From NCBI RefSeq assembly GCF_042679305.1, contig NZ_JBHTMP010000025.1, forward strand, positions 1-64,000: DNA of 64,000 bases. The letters run 5' to 3'. This document shows positions 44,802 to 53,874 of the stretch, piece by piece. A program made the translations under genes and the position numbers. Origin of the DNA: Micromonospora_H sonneratiae. GTDB lineage: Bacteria > Actinomycetota > Actinomycetes > Mycobacteriales > Micromonosporaceae. The notes under the pieces were generated by a model, which did no database searches, was not told where the DNA came from, and saw nothing but the letters and a program-made list of their open reading frames with translations. Numbering within the stretch: the first letter of the stretch is position 1; the number at the start of each line of letters is the position of its first letter.

Positions 44802-45772
44802 CCGAGAACCGGGGACGGGCGGGCACGTCCACCTCCAGGCCCCGGCCGATGACCGGGCCGACCCGTGGCTCCGGCGCCGACCGGACCGAGGAACAGCCGT
44901 ACCGGGCCGGGTTCGCCTGTTTCGTCGGGCGACCCAATGCCGGCAAGTCGACCCTGACCAACGCGATCATCGGTCAGAAGATCGCGATCACCTCCAACAA
45001 GCCGCAGACCACCCGGCACGTCATCCGGGCCGTGCTGCACCGGCCCAACTCCCAGCTGGTGTTGGTGGACACGCCGGGTCTGCACCGTCCGCGTACGCTG
45101 CTCGGCGAGCGCCTCAACGACCTGGTCCGGCAGACCTGGAGCGAGGTCGACGTGATCGGCCTGTGCGTTCCCGCCGACGAGCCGATCGGGCGCGGCGACC
45201 GGTTCATCACCGGCGAGTTGGCCGAGCTGAAGGCCAAGGTGCTGGCCGTGGTGACCAAGACCGACCTGGTCGACAAGAAGCGGTTGGCCGAGCAGTTGCT
45301 GGCGGTCAGCGAGCTGGGCGACTTCGCGGCGGTGGTTCCGGTCAGCGCGGTCTCCGGGCACCAGGTCGACACACTGGTCGACGTGATGACCGGCTACCTG
45401 CCACCCTCACCACAGCTGTATCCGGACGACATGCTGACCGACGACCCCGAACAGGTCATGGTCGCCGAGTTGATCCGGGAAGCGGCCCTGGAGGGCGTAC
45501 GGGACGAACTGCCGCACTCCATCGCCGTGGTGGTGGAGGAGATGATCCCCGAGGGGAAGATCATCAAGATCTATGCGGACGTGTACGTGGAGCGGCCCAG
45601 CCAGAAGGCGATCGTCATCGGGCACCGGGGCAGCCGGCTCAAGGACGTCGGGACCCGGGCCCGTGTCCAGATCGAGGAGCTGCTCGGCTCGCGGGTCTAC
45701 CTCGATCTGCACGTACGGGTCGCCAAGGACTGGCAGCGCGACCCCAAGCAGCTTCGCAAGCTCGGCTTCTGA
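44798..45772 (+). CDS. era: GTPase Era
   Basis: Ribosome assembly GTPase binding 16S rRNA near its 3' end. The 324 residues include a 35-residue polar N-terminal extension, the P-loop GRPNAGKST (44-52), DTPGLHRP, TKTDLV and a C-terminal KH domain with EGKIIKIYADVYVERPSQKAIVIGHRGSRLKDVG. GTG at 44798 overlaps the previous stop (GTGA). A 15-bp terminator follows, ending the phoH-era operon. Confidence 0.97.
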   Translation: MTENRGRAGTSTSRPRPMTGPTRGSGADRTEEQPYRAGFACFVGRPNAGKSTLTNAIIGQKIAITSNKPQTTRHVIRAVLHRPNSQLVLVDTPGLHRPRTLLGERLNDLVRQTWSEVDVIGLCVPADEPIGRGDRFITGELAELKAKVLAVVTKTDLVDKKRLAEQLLAVSELGDFAAVVPVSAVSGHQVDTLVDVMTGYLPPSPQLYPDDMLTDDPEQVMVAELIREAALEGVRDELPHSIAVVVEEMIPEGKIIKIYADVYVERPSQKAIVIGHRGSRLKDVGTRARVQIEELLGSRVYLDLHVRVAKDWQRDPKQLRKLGF

Positions 45773-45779
45773 GCAGCCG

Positions 45780-45813
45780 GGTGGTCGCGTCGACTTTGGT
45801 CGACGCGACCACC
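45780..45813 (+). terminator. Terminator after era
   Basis: Perfect 15-bp stem (45780-45794 with 45799-45813), TTTG loop, 7 bases past the era stop. Confidence 0.88.
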
Positions 45814-45849
45814 GACCGGTGGCCGCTGTCGCCCCATCGGGTCCGCCGG

Positions 45850-45855
45850 TAGGTT
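45850..45855 (+). promoter_or_regulatory. -10 element TAGGTT, leaderless histidine kinase
   Basis: TAGGTT, 6 bases before the GTG at 45862, no Shine-Dalgarno sequence. Confidence 0.6.
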
Positions 45856-45861
45856 GCCGGT

Positions 45862-47007
45862 GTGAGCAACCGCCGGTCGACCAGGGATCTGATCGTCGAC
45901 CTGGGATTCGTGGTCGGGGCCGTTCTGGTGGGCGCGATCTTCGTCGTCAGCTCACACGCCACCGAACCGCGGACCACCATGCCCCTGGGGTTGGACCTCG
46001 CGGTGCTGGCGGCGTCCGGAGCCGGCCTGCTGGTGTGGCGTCGACGAGGGCTGGTCCCGTTCACCCTGATCATGATTCCGGTCAGCATGGTCTTCGCCGG
46101 CGCGATGGGCGCAGCCGCCATGGGGCTGCTGAGCGTCGCCATCTACCGGTCCTGGTGGGTCGCCACCATCGTCGCCGGGCTGCACGCGACAACGGTGGCG
46201 GTCACCTACCGGATGGGCATCACCGACTCCCGGATCTACTGGGAGTCGGTCACCGTCATGCTGGCGCTGGACGCCGTACTGGTCACGTCGGGAATGTTCG
46301 CCCGGTCGCAGCGGCTGCTCGTACGTTCGCTGCGCGACCGCGCCCGCGAGGCCGAGGAGCAGCAGCGGCTACGGGTGGAGGAGGCACGGCACCTCGAACG
46401 TGAACGGCTGGCCCGGGAGATGCACGACGTACTCGCCCACCGGATCTCGCTGCTGGCCGTACACGCCGGTGCGCTGGAGTTCCGGCGGGACGCCTCCGAC
46501 GAGGAGCGACAGGCTGCCGGGGTCGTCCGGCAGAGCGCCTACGATGCGTTGGAGGATCTGCGGGAGGTGATCGGCATGCTGCGGTCGGAGGCCGACAACA
46601 GCTCCGCCGAACGTCCGCAACCCACCCTCAACGACCTGCCGGCGCTGATCGAGCAGTCACGGCAGGCCGGTGAGCCGGTCACCCTCGACAACCAGCTCGG
46701 GGAACTCGGCACGGTCCCGGCCGGACTCGGCCGGCACGTCTACCGGATCGTGCAGGAGGGGCTGACCAACGCCCGCAAGCACGCACCCGGGGTGCGGGTA
46801 CGGGTGACCGTGGGCGCACCCGAGGCGGACGGTCTGTTCGTCGAGGTCAGTAACAGGTTGCCGATCAGGAACGTGGTGGCGGAGATCCCCGGTACGGGTA
46901 CCGGGCTGATCGGCCTCCGCGAGCGGGTGGACCTGGTCGGGGGACGACTGGACCATGGCCGTACGCCGGATGGCGAATTCCGGCTTCGGGCCTGGCTGCC
47001 GTGGTGA
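45862..47007 (+). CDS. NarL/DesK-type sensor histidine kinase
   Basis: 381 residues. Four or five membrane segments (about 10-30, 42-58, 65-95, 98-118, 130-147), then the HisKA_3 dimerisation region with the phosphoaccepting H188 in LAREMHDVLAHRISLLAV, and an HATPase_c domain with EGLTNARKHA (N box) and GTGTGLIGLRERVDLVGG (G box). No extracellular sensor domain is evident, suggesting intramembrane sensing. Coupled to the response regulator through GTGA overlap. Confidence 0.94.
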   Translation: MSNRRSTRDLIVDLGFVVGAVLVGAIFVVSSHATEPRTTMPLGLDLAVLAASGAGLLVWRRRGLVPFTLIMIPVSMVFAGAMGAAAMGLLSVAIYRSWWVATIVAGLHATTVAVTYRMGITDSRIYWESVTVMLALDAVLVTSGMFARSQRLLVRSLRDRAREAEEQQRLRVEEARHLERERLAREMHDVLAHRISLLAVHAGALEFRRDASDEERQAAGVVRQSAYDALEDLREVIGMLRSEADNSSAERPQPTLNDLPALIEQSRQAGEPVTLDNQLGELGTVPAGLGRHVYRIVQEGLTNARKHAPGVRVRVTVGAPEADGLFVEVSNRLPIRNVVAEIPGTGTGLIGLRERVDLVGGRLDHGRTPDGEFRLRAWLPW

Positions 47008-47663
47008 CCACCTCGGCACCCGTCCGGGTGCTCATCGTCGACGACGACGCGCTGGTGCGGGCCGGGCTGGCGATGATGCTGGGCGAGTTCGAGGGGATCA
47101 GCGTCGTCGGACAGGTCGCCGACGGCACCGAGGTCGTGGCGGCGGTCAACCAGCACCGGCCCGACGTCGTGCTGATGGACATCCGGATGCCGCAGATGGA
47201 CGGCCTGTCGGCCACCGAGTACCTCCGGTCCCGACGCGACCCGCCAGAAGTGATCATCCTGACCACGTTCGACACCGACAGCCACATCCAGCGGGCGATG
47301 CGGGCCGGTGCCAGCGGTTTCCTGCTCAAGCACACGCCGCCGCCGCAGATCGCGCGGGCGATCCGGCTGGTCGCCGGGGGTGAGCCGATGCTCTCCCCCG
47401 AGGTGCTGCGCCGGATGATGGGCTACGTCGCCGAGTCCGGTGCCGATCCGAGCCGGGAGCGGGCCCGGCGCTCGTTGGCCCTGTTGAGCAACCGGGAGCA
47501 GGCGGTGGCCCTGCTGGTCGGGCAGGGCCGGACCAACAGTGAGATCAGCGAAGAGCTGCTGATGAGTGTGGCCACGGTCAAGGCGTACGTGTCCCGGATC
47601 CTGACCAAGCTCGATCTCAACAACCGGGTGCAGATCGCGTTGCTGGTGCACGACGCCCGCTGA
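47004..47663 (+). CDS. LuxR-type response regulator
   Basis: 219 residues. Receiver domain with VLIVDDDALVRAG, phosphorylated Asp in VVLMDIRMPQMDG and K in FLLKHTP; C-terminal LuxR HTH with LSNREQAVALLVGQGRTNSEISEELLMSVATVKAYVSRILTKL. Partner of the kinase at 45862. GTG at 47004 overlaps the kinase stop; GTG at 47001 is one codon longer. A long-loop stem (47665-47673 with 47699-47707) follows. Confidence 0.94.
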   Translation: MTTSAPVRVLIVDDDALVRAGLAMMLGEFEGISVVGQVADGTEVVAAVNQHRPDVVLMDIRMPQMDGLSATEYLRSRRDPPEVIILTTFDTDSHIQRAMRAGASGFLLKHTPPPQIARAIRLVAGGEPMLSPEVLRRMMGYVAESGADPSRERARRSLALLSNREQAVALLVGQGRTNSEISEELLMSVATVKAYVSRILTKLDLNNRVQIALLVHDAR

Positions 47664-47664
47664 G

Positions 47665-47707
47665 GCCCCGGCCACCAGCGCCACGGACTCCCGCATCGCC
47701 GGGGCCC
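47665..47707 (+). terminator. Possible terminator after response regulator
   Basis: GGCCCCGGC and GCCGGGGCC pair over 9 bp across a 25-base loop right after the stop codon. A separate GGGTAG/CTACCC repeat (47779-47812) precedes the acyltransferase. Confidence 0.4.
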
Positions 47708-47829
47708 GCCGCCGTGGAGGTGTACGGGGAAGCGTTGCGAACACCACCCGGAACGGCGTTTGGGGCGGCGTCGGTCGAGGGTAGGGGGAGGGGAAGACTC
47801 CGTCGTCTACCCCCAATGGATGAAGGTCG

Positions 47830-48954
47830 ATGCGGAACCGGTACCTGGATCTGCTGCGTGCCCTGGCGATCGTCCGCGTCGTCGTCTACCACACCACCGG
47901 TTGGGCGTTTCTGACCATCGCGTTCCCGGCCATGTCGGTCATGTTCGCCATCGCCGGCTCACTGATGGCCGCCTCCCTGGACCGCTCGGGCCCGGTGGCG
48001 GTGGGACGCCGACTGCGTCGGCTGCTGCCGTCGCTGTGGATACTGGCCGCGCTCTTCGTGCCGGCCATGCTGCTCACCGGGCTGCCGGTGACGTGGCGAC
48101 TGCTGCTGTGGGTGGCGCCGCTGGCCGACCCACCGACCAATCCCTGGGGTGCGCTGGCACTGAGCGCCATCTGGTATCTGCGGGACTGCCTCTGGTTCGT
48201 GCTGGTCTCGCCGCTGGCCTGGTGGCTGTTCCGCCGGTATCCGCTGCCCACCCTGCTGGCACCGTACGTCCTGCTGGTCGTCGTCGAGTTCGGTGTGCCG
48301 ACCGCGCCCCTGGTGCTGCGGGACTTCGGGCTCTACTTCGGGGCCTGGCTGCTCGGGTTCGCGCACCACGACGGAATGCTGCGACGGATGTCCCGCCGGG
48401 TGCTGCTGTCGGTCGTCGGGACGCTGGCCACCGCCGGGGCGGCCTGGATCCTCACCCATCCCGGACCGCGTGGCTACGACATCAACGACATCCGACTCGG
48501 CAACGCACTCTGGTCCGCCGCGTTCACGCTGCTCCTGCTCGGTCTCGCCCCACTCGGCATGGCCTGGCTGGACCGGACCGCCCGGTTCAGCCGGTTGGTG
48601 ACCCTGCTCAACCGTCGGGCACTGACCATCTACCTCTGGCACATGCCGATCGTGATCGGCCTGACCGCCGTCATGAGATGGGCCGGTGGCGACCCGGGCA
48701 GCGCCAGCGGAATCGGGGTACGGCTCGTCGCGGTCACCGCGTTGGTCGCGGTGGCGGTGGCGTTGTTCGGTTGGGTGGAGGACATCGCCGCGCGGCGACC
48801 CCCGGAGCTGCTGCCCGGCGACGCTGCTACGGCGGGCCCGGCGGGGCCGGTCGGACGGAACGTCCCGGCCCAGCGGGCCCCGAGCGAGTCGGTCACCAGC
48901 CAGCGGGCCCCGAGTGAACTGGTTGCCAGCCACCGGGGCCCGGGTCAGCGCTGA
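47830..48954 (+). CDS. Acyltransferase 3 family membrane protein
   Basis: 374 residues with about ten membrane segments. The N-terminus RYLDLLRALAIVRVVVYHTTGW contains the R/K-x10-H pattern of OafA/WecH-type acyltransferases, which O-acylate cell-surface glycans or small molecules. Partner and substrate unknown. The last 30 residues are decapeptide repeats (QRAPSESVTS, QRAPSELVAS) encoded by 30-bp direct repeats. Its 3' end overlaps the converging DUF4097 gene by 10 bp. Confidence 0.88.
   Translation: MRNRYLDLLRALAIVRVVVYHTTGWAFLTIAFPAMSVMFAIAGSLMAASLDRSGPVAVGRRLRRLLPSLWILAALFVPAMLLTGLPVTWRLLLWVAPLADPPTNPWGALALSAIWYLRDCLWFVLVSPLAWWLFRRYPLPTLLAPYVLLVVVEFGVPTAPLVLRDFGLYFGAWLLGFAHHDGMLRRMSRRVLLSVVGTLATAGAAWILTHPGPRGYDINDIRLGNALWSAAFTLLLLGLAPLGMAWLDRTARFSRLVTLLNRRALTIYLWHMPIVIGLTAVMRWAGGDPGSASGIGVRLVAVTALVAVAVALFGWVEDIAARRPPELLPGDAATAGPAGPVGRNVPAQRAPSESVTSQRAPSELVASHRGPGQR
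48872..48931 (+). repeat. 30-bp repeat at acyltransferase 3' end
   Basis: Two 30-bp in-frame copies (about 48872-48901 and 48902-48931) and a degenerate third. They encode QRAPSE-type decapeptides just before the stop. Confidence 0.75.
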
Positions 48955-49730
48955 CTGATCGTCACGTCGCCGCTGCCCGTCTTCACGTCGAGGTGCAGTG
49001 TTGCGGTGGGATCGTTCGACACCCCGACGTTCTTGTCGCCCGTGCCGGTGTTGACGCTCACCCGGTAGCTGCCCGGCGGTACGGCCAGCTCGACCTCACC
49101 GCTGGCGGTGTGTGCCCGTACCGAACCGGCCGTGCTCAGCGTCAGCGAGACGCTGCCCGATCCGGTCTCGACGTCGACCTGTCCGTCACCGAGTCCCCGT
49201 CCGGTGATCCCACCGGACCCGGTGCGGGCCGTCACCGCGCTCTTGACGTCGGAGATGCTGACCTCACCCGAGCCGGTTTCCGCCTTTACCGTGCCGGACG
49301 CCCCGTTGACGGTGATCCCGCCGGAACCGACCTTGATGTCGACCGTGCCGACCCGGGTCAACGAGACCTCGCCGGAACCGGTCTCCCCACGGACCGACAC
49401 CCCCTCGGGCGCGATGATCTCGTACGACACACTGCACCGCTGCCCGCAGTCCGCGTCCAGCAGCAGTTCGGTGCCGTTGATCCGGTAGTTACCGGTGGTA
49501 CGCGGCTCGCCACCGTGATAGCGCACGACCCGATCGATCTGGACGTTGGAAACCTGGCCGGTGATCACCACTACGTCGCCGGAGCCGCCCCGGGCGACGG
49601 TGATCTGCGTGATCTTGACTTCCTCCGTGTTGCTGAAGTCGAGCCGGCTCTGGGTCAGGGGGGTGCAACCGGCCAGGGCGATCAGCGCGGCCGCACCAAC
49701 GGTGGCCATCGCAATTCGGGAAGTAGCCAT
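48945..49730 (-). CDS. DUF4097 lipoprotein
   Basis: 261 residues. A lipoprotein signal (about 1-25) ends in the lipobox LIALAGC, so the mature protein starts at Cys and is membrane-anchored outside the cell. The rest is a right-handed beta repeat typical of DUF4097/DUF2807: GETGSGEVSLTRVG, KAETGSGEVSISDV, VETGSGSVSLTL and VKTGSGDVTISQR. Function unknown. ATG at 49730 is preferred; ATG at 49751 adds seven residues. No strong Shine-Dalgarno is seen. Confidence 0.87.
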   Translation of the reverse strand: MATSRIAMATVGAAALIALAGCTPLTQSRLDFSNTEEVKITQITVARGGSGDVVVITGQVSNVQIDRVVRYHGGEPRTTGNYRINGTELLLDADCGQRCSVSYEIIAPEGVSVRGETGSGEVSLTRVGTVDIKVGSGGITVNGASGTVKAETGSGEVSISDVKSAVTARTGSGGITGRGLGDGQVDVETGSGSVSLTLSTAGSVRAHTASGEVELAVPPGSYRVSVNTGTGDKNVGVSNDPTATLHLDVKTGSGDVTISQR

Positions 49731-49866
49731 GATCAGGAAGATACGGGCCATCGTGCTTTGAGCACATCAGGGGTGAGCCGGTGTCGAACCCTGGGCGAAC
49801 CCTGAGAAGGATCAGGGACACCCCCGGGGATGCACGGGGTGATCTGCCGGGAGGGAGAATGGGCGG

Positions 49867-50706
49867 ATGCCCGGGTACCGCCGACAGCTCTACCGCGACG
49901 ACGCGGTGGTGCTCCGCGTGCAGAAACTCGGTGAGTCCGACCGGATCATCACCCTGCTGACCCGTCGACACGGCCGGCTACGAGCCGTCGCCCGGGGAGT
50001 ACGCCGTACCACGTCGCGGTTCGGGGCCCGGCTGGAGCCGTTCGGGCACGTGGACCTGCAACTTGCCGGTGACCCGCAGGGCAACGTCGGCAGCTCCCTG
50101 CACACCGTCAGCCAGGTCGAGGGCATCGAACTGTACGGCAAGCGCTTCCTCGGCGACTATCCCCGCTACACGTCGGCCAGCGCCATCGCCGAGACCGCCG
50201 AGCGACTCACCCCGGTCGAACGGGAGCCGTCGCTGCGGCTCTTCCAGCTCACCCTGGGCGCGATGCGGGCGCTGGCGGACGGCAGCCACGCCAGCACCCT
50301 GGTACTCGACGCGTACCTGCTGCGCGGCATGGCACTGGCGGGTTGGGCGCCGGCGCTCGTCACCTGCGCGGTCTGCGGCACACCGGGACGGCACCGGGCG
50401 TTCTCCGTACCGGCCGGGGGTTGTGTCTGTTCGGACTGCCGGCCACCCGGCGCGGCCCATCCGGCACCGGCCACCATCGACCTGATGTCGGCCCTGACCT
50501 CGGGAGACTGGCGGATCGCCGATGCCGCCGAGCCGACCGTACGTCGGGAGTGCAGCGGGCTGGTGGCGGCTCACCTGCAATGGCATCTGGAGCGCGGGTT
50601 ACGCTCCCTGCCGCTGGTCGATCGGGACGGTCCGCCCACGGGTCGGCCGGTCAGTCCGCCGACCACCGTCCGACCCGGGAACGCCGGTGGCGGAGCGACG
50701 GCGTGA
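49867..50706 (+). CDS. recO: DNA repair protein RecO
   Basis: Recombination mediator loading RecA at gaps, 279 residues. N-terminal OB fold with YRDDAVVLRVQKLGESDRIITLLTRRHGRLRAVARGVRR; C-terminal zinc finger from CAVCGTPG and CVCSDC. A TTA codon occurs at 50599-50601. GGGAGGGAG lies upstream of the ATG. uppS begins 23 bases after its stop, as in most actinobacteria. Confidence 0.95.
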   Translation: MPGYRRQLYRDDAVVLRVQKLGESDRIITLLTRRHGRLRAVARGVRRTTSRFGARLEPFGHVDLQLAGDPQGNVGSSLHTVSQVEGIELYGKRFLGDYPRYTSASAIAETAERLTPVEREPSLRLFQLTLGAMRALADGSHASTLVLDAYLLRGMALAGWAPALVTCAVCGTPGRHRAFSVPAGGCVCSDCRPPGAAHPAPATIDLMSALTSGDWRIADAAEPTVRRECSGLVAAHLQWHLERGLRSLPLVDRDGPPTGRPVSPPTTVRPGNAGGGATA

Positions 50707-50729
50707 GTTCGCGCGAGGGGAAAAACAGC

Positions 50730-51557
50730 ATGATCCGATCGATGGTCGGCGGTGGCTGGAAGCGACAGCCCACCGCGCCGACGCCACATCCGTCCGGTGC
50801 GCGGCCACCGGCCCTGCCAGCCGACGCCCTGCCCCGACACGTCGCCGTGGTCATGGACGGCAACGGCCGGTGGGCCAAGCAACGTGGCCTGCCCCGGACG
50901 AAGGGACACGAGGCGGGGGAGTTCTCCCTCTTCGACACCATCGAGGGTGCGATCGAGCTGGGCATCCCCTACCTGTCGGCGTACGCCTTCTCCACCGAGA
51001 ACTGGCGGCGCTCGCCGGACGAGGTGCGCTTCCTGATGGGCTTCAACCGGGACGTGATCCGCCGTCGCCGGGACCAGTTGGTCGACCTGGGCGTACGCGT
51101 CGTCTGGTCCGGTCGGGCCGGCCGACTCTGGAAGAGTGTCATCTCCGAGTTGCAGACCGCGGAGGAGATGTCGAAGCGTAACTCCACGCTGACGTTGCAG
51201 TTCTGCGTGAACTACGGCGGGCAGGCGGAGATCGCCGACGCCGCTGCCGCTATCGCCCGGGACGTGGCAGCGGGCAAGGTGGACCCGGAGAAGGTCAACG
51301 AGAAGATGATCGCCCGGTACCTCTACCACCCCGAGGTACCCGAAGTGGACCTCTTCCTGCGACCCTCCGGGGAGCAGCGGATCTCCAACTTCCTACTGTG
51401 GCAGAGCGCGTACGCGGAGCTGGTCTACCTGGACACCCTCTGGCCCGACTTCGACCGTCGCCACCTGTGGTACGCCTGCGAGCTGTACGCGCAGCGCGAC
51501 CGTCGGTTCGGTGGAGCCCTGCCCAACCCGGTCGCCCCGCCGTCAGCCGGGCAGTGA
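50730..51557 (+). CDS. uppS: Undecaprenyl diphosphate synthase-type isoprenyl transferase
   Basis: Cis-prenyltransferase making the polyprenyl carrier for cell wall synthesis, 275 residues. Conserved regions: HVAVVMDGNGRWAKQRGLPRTKGHEAG, FSTENWRRSPDEV, LRPSGEQRISNFLLWQSAYAEL. ATG at 50730 follows GAGGGGAAA. Whether it makes C50/C55 or a shorter chain cannot be seen. Its 3' end overlaps the VOC gene on the other strand by 15 bp. Confidence 0.95.
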   Translation: MIRSMVGGGWKRQPTAPTPHPSGARPPALPADALPRHVAVVMDGNGRWAKQRGLPRTKGHEAGEFSLFDTIEGAIELGIPYLSAYAFSTENWRRSPDEVRFLMGFNRDVIRRRRDQLVDLGVRVVWSGRAGRLWKSVISELQTAEEMSKRNSTLTLQFCVNYGGQAEIADAAAAIARDVAAGKVDPEKVNEKMIARYLYHPEVPEVDLFLRPSGEQRISNFLLWQSAYAELVYLDTLWPDFDRRHLWYACELYAQRDRRFGGALPNPVAPPSAGQ

Positions 51558-51944
51558 TCCACTGTTGCTGGGTACCGCGATCTCGATCAGGTTCCGGTCG
51601 GGGTCGCGGACGTAGACGCTGTCGATCGGTCCGGTCGCCCCGCTGCGTCGTACCGGTCCGGACTCGATCGGGACGCCCTCCCCGGCGAGGTGGGCCAACA
51701 CCTGGGCCAGGGGAACGGTGGCGATGAAACAGAGATCGCCGCTGCCGGCCGTGGGCCGGCTGGCCCTGGGCGTGAACTCATGTCCGACCTGATGCAGGTT
51801 GATCTTCTGGTTGCCGAACCGTAGGGCGCGGCGGTCGTCACCGAAACTGGTCGCCCGCATGCCCAGGACCCGGGTGTAGAAGTCGACGGTACGGTCCAGA
51901 TCGGCGACCGTGAGGACGAGATGGTCCAGATGACTGATCCGCAC
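51543..51944 (-). CDS. VOC family glyoxalase-like protein
   Basis: Vicinal-oxygen-chelate fold, 133 residues. The beta-alpha-beta repeats HLDHLVLTVADLDRTVDFYTRVLGM and IDSVYVRDPDRNLIEIAVPS are clear; His 7, Glu (LIEIAV) and His (INLHQVG) are candidate metal ligands. It could be a lactoylglutathione-lyase-like or fosfomycin-resistance-like protein; nothing decides. GTG at 51944 is used. Confidence 0.9.
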   Translation of the reverse strand: MRISHLDHLVLTVADLDRTVDFYTRVLGMRATSFGDDRRALRFGNQKINLHQVGHEFTPRASRPTAGSGDLCFIATVPLAQVLAHLAGEGVPIESGPVRRSGATGPIDSVYVRDPDRNLIEIAVPSNSGSLPG

Positions 51945-52254
51945 TCCTCGTAGGTACTACGGAAACCGGTCCCGGGTGTGGTGTTGCCTACTTCCAACAC
52001 CGATGCCGAGAAAACCGGATGCGGTCACGGGAGGGTGCTGCCTATCCTTGGCCCTATGCGTAACTGACGCCCTTCTCCAGTGTGTGCCGGCCCCCGTCGA
52101 GTGCGGCCGTGCACCCGGGCGTCCGCACCTTCCCGTTCACCGGTCCTGGTGGCCCCACCAGCGCGGTGACTCCTCGGTACGACGAGACGCCCGGTAGATC
52201 CCTATCCAGCGATCCGTCGTCACCGGCGGGTCCCAACAGATCAGGAGACACCGG
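51945..52254. other. 310-base intergenic region
   Basis: No gene recognised. It contains a GGTGTTG/CAACACC stem (around 51980-52001) and a CTGGTGG/CCACCAG stem around 52147. The downstream 84-residue gene probably has its promoter here. Confidence 0.5.
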
Positions 52255-52509
52255 ATGGCTGCCAAGCGAAAGTCCAGGACGACCCCCGGGAACACCGGAG
52301 CCGGGTCGAGCATCAGCGCCTCCAGGCTGGAACTGCCGGAGGTGAAGCTGCCGGTACCGGTCGACCTACCGGGTTCCGGCGGCGAACCCACTGCCCAGCG
52401 ATCCGTGCCGAAGGCCGGTCCACCCCTGCGGGGCCGGGGCGGATTCCCCGGATCGGTACGGGGGCCGAACGCCGGCCGGAACCGTCAGTACGCGTTCCGG
52501 CGTAGCTGA
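52255..52509 (+). CDS. Small basic hypothetical protein
   Basis: 84 residues, strongly basic (Arg/Lys about 20 percent), with no helices or hydrophobic core evident and likely disordered. AGGAG precedes the ATG nine bases upstream, and codon use is normal. The C-terminal half, rich in GRG/GRN motifs and ending QYAFRRS, could bind nucleic acid. Function unknown. Confidence 0.65.
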   Translation: MAAKRKSRTTPGNTGAGSSISASRLELPEVKLPVPVDLPGSGGEPTAQRSVPKAGPPLRGRGGFPGSVRGPNAGRNRQYAFRRS

Positions 52510-52588
52510 GTCGGGACTGGTGGCTGCCACGTCACTCCCGATCGTGGCACCGCGCCCGCCGCACGGCCCGTTCCCCGGCTGTCGGCGA

Positions 52589-52981
52589 TCAGGCGGGACC
52601 GACCAGGTCCCACCGGTTGCCGGCGATGTCGAGGAAGACGGCGACGCGCCCGTAGGGTTCGGTGCGCGGCGGGGTCACGAAGGTGACGTCGGCAGCCACC
52701 ATCCGCTCATGACTGGCGTCGAAGTCGTCGACCTGGAGGAAGAAGCCGACCCGGCCGGCGACCTGGTCACCCACGATCGCGGTCTGCCGTTCGCCATCGG
52801 CGCGGGCCAGCAGGATGCCGGTCTCGGCGCCTGGCGGCCGGACGACGACCCACCGCTTCGGGCGACCGTCGTTGGTCAGTGACGGGGAGTCCTCGACCAA
52901 CTCGAAGCCCAGGACGTCGACGAAGAACGCGATTGCCGGGTCGTACTCGGCAACGACGATGGTGAAGAGAGCGACTCGCAC
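52589..52981 (-). CDS. VOC family protein
   Basis: 130 residues with one VOC repeat pair (ALFTIVVAEYDPAIAFFVDVLGFEL and RVAVFLDIAGNRWDLVGPA). Glyoxalase/bleomycin-resistance-like; substrate unknown. GTG at 52981 is leaderless, with TAGGCT 6 bases upstream. Confidence 0.9.
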   Translation of the reverse strand: MRVALFTIVVAEYDPAIAFFVDVLGFELVEDSPSLTNDGRPKRWVVVRPPGAETGILLARADGERQTAIVGDQVAGRVGFFLQVDDFDASHERMVAADVTFVTPPRTEPYGRVAVFLDIAGNRWDLVGPA

Positions 52982-52987
52982 CGCCCG

Positions 52988-52993
52988 AGCCTA
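52988..52993 (-). promoter_or_regulatory. -10 element TAGGCT, leaderless VOC gene
   Basis: TAGGCT on the minus strand, 6 bases before the GTG at 52981, lying between the lipoprotein stop and this start. Confidence 0.6.
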
Positions 52994-52998
52994 GACGG

Positions 52999-53697
52999 CT
53001 AGTTGCTGGCCCCGGCGGAAGGTGCGGGGCTGAGCACCTGGCACGCCTTGAGCGCCTCGGCGACCGTAGGATCCGCGGTGTTCAGACCGGCGGTGAGCCG
53101 TACGCCGCGATCCGACAGACAGTTGGCGTAGGCGGTGCCGGCCCCAGGCTGGCCGCCGCCGTTCTGCCCGTTGTCGCCGTTCTGCCCGTTGTCGCCGTTC
53201 GGGCCGCCGCCGTTCTGGCCCCGACCCGGGCCACCGGTCGGCAGCACCGATCGGCAGGCGTCCTGCGCCTTCTGCCAGGTCGCGTCGTCGACCCCCTCCG
53301 GACGTAGGTTGCCGAAGCCCCCTCCGGGACCGCCGGGACCGCCACCGCCCGGTCGGCCGGAGGCTCCCGGCGACGGGGCGCCGGACGGCCGTCCCGAGGG
53401 GAAACCGGGCGGTGCTCCGGAGCCGTCGGGACGTGGGCCGCCGGACGGACGACCCGCCGTACCGTCGGGACGCGGACCACCGGACGGTCGTCCGGTGGGG
53501 AGATTGTCGGGTACGTCGATGCCCTGCTCCTTCAGACACTTCACGTACGCGGCGAGGCCGCTGGTTCCGTCGCCACCGCCGTCGGCGTCGTTGCCGCCGC
53601 TGTTGTCCGACCCACCACAGCCCGCCGTGAAGACCAGTAGAGCGGAGACTGCCGTCAGGCCCAGCATCCATCGCGTACGCCGGTCACGCACCGCCAC
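52999..53697 (-). CDS. Gly/Pro-rich lipoprotein
   Basis: 232 residues from GTG 53697, which follows GGAGGAGG. The signal peptide ends in FTAGC, a lipobox. The mature part is low-complexity (repeated RPSGGPRPDG and NGQNGDNG) around two short conserved-looking segments with Cys: AAYVKCLKEQGIDVP and DDATWQKAQDACRSVLP. It is divergent from the HlyD-ABC export operon and probably works with it. Confidence 0.82.
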   Translation of the reverse strand: MAVRDRRTRWMLGLTAVSALLVFTAGCGGSDNSGGNDADGGGDGTSGLAAYVKCLKEQGIDVPDNLPTGRPSGGPRPDGTAGRPSGGPRPDGSGAPPGFPSGRPSGAPSPGASGRPGGGGPGGPGGGFGNLRPEGVDDATWQKAQDACRSVLPTGGPGRGQNGGGPNGDNGQNGDNGQNGGGQPGAGTAYANCLSDRGVRLTAGLNTADPTVAEALKACQVLSPAPSAGASN

Positions 53698-53874
53698 CGA
53701 AACCTCCTCCGAGTGTTCGCCCCGGAAAGCCGCGCCGGAGACCGACACATGCCACCCGAAACACCTCCAGGCCAGATCAGGCGAAGCTCGAAACAACCTC
53801 GGAATCCGGACTCCCAGGCAACTCCGAGGTGCGGCTGAGTGAATTGCGAGGCTGGACGATGACACTCGCCCCCC

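Noticed and set aside
47779..47812. GGGTAG/CTACCC inverted repeat before the acyltransferase gene
   Set aside because: Short arms and 22-base spacer; could be an operator for the response regulator but there is no supporting copy elsewhere.
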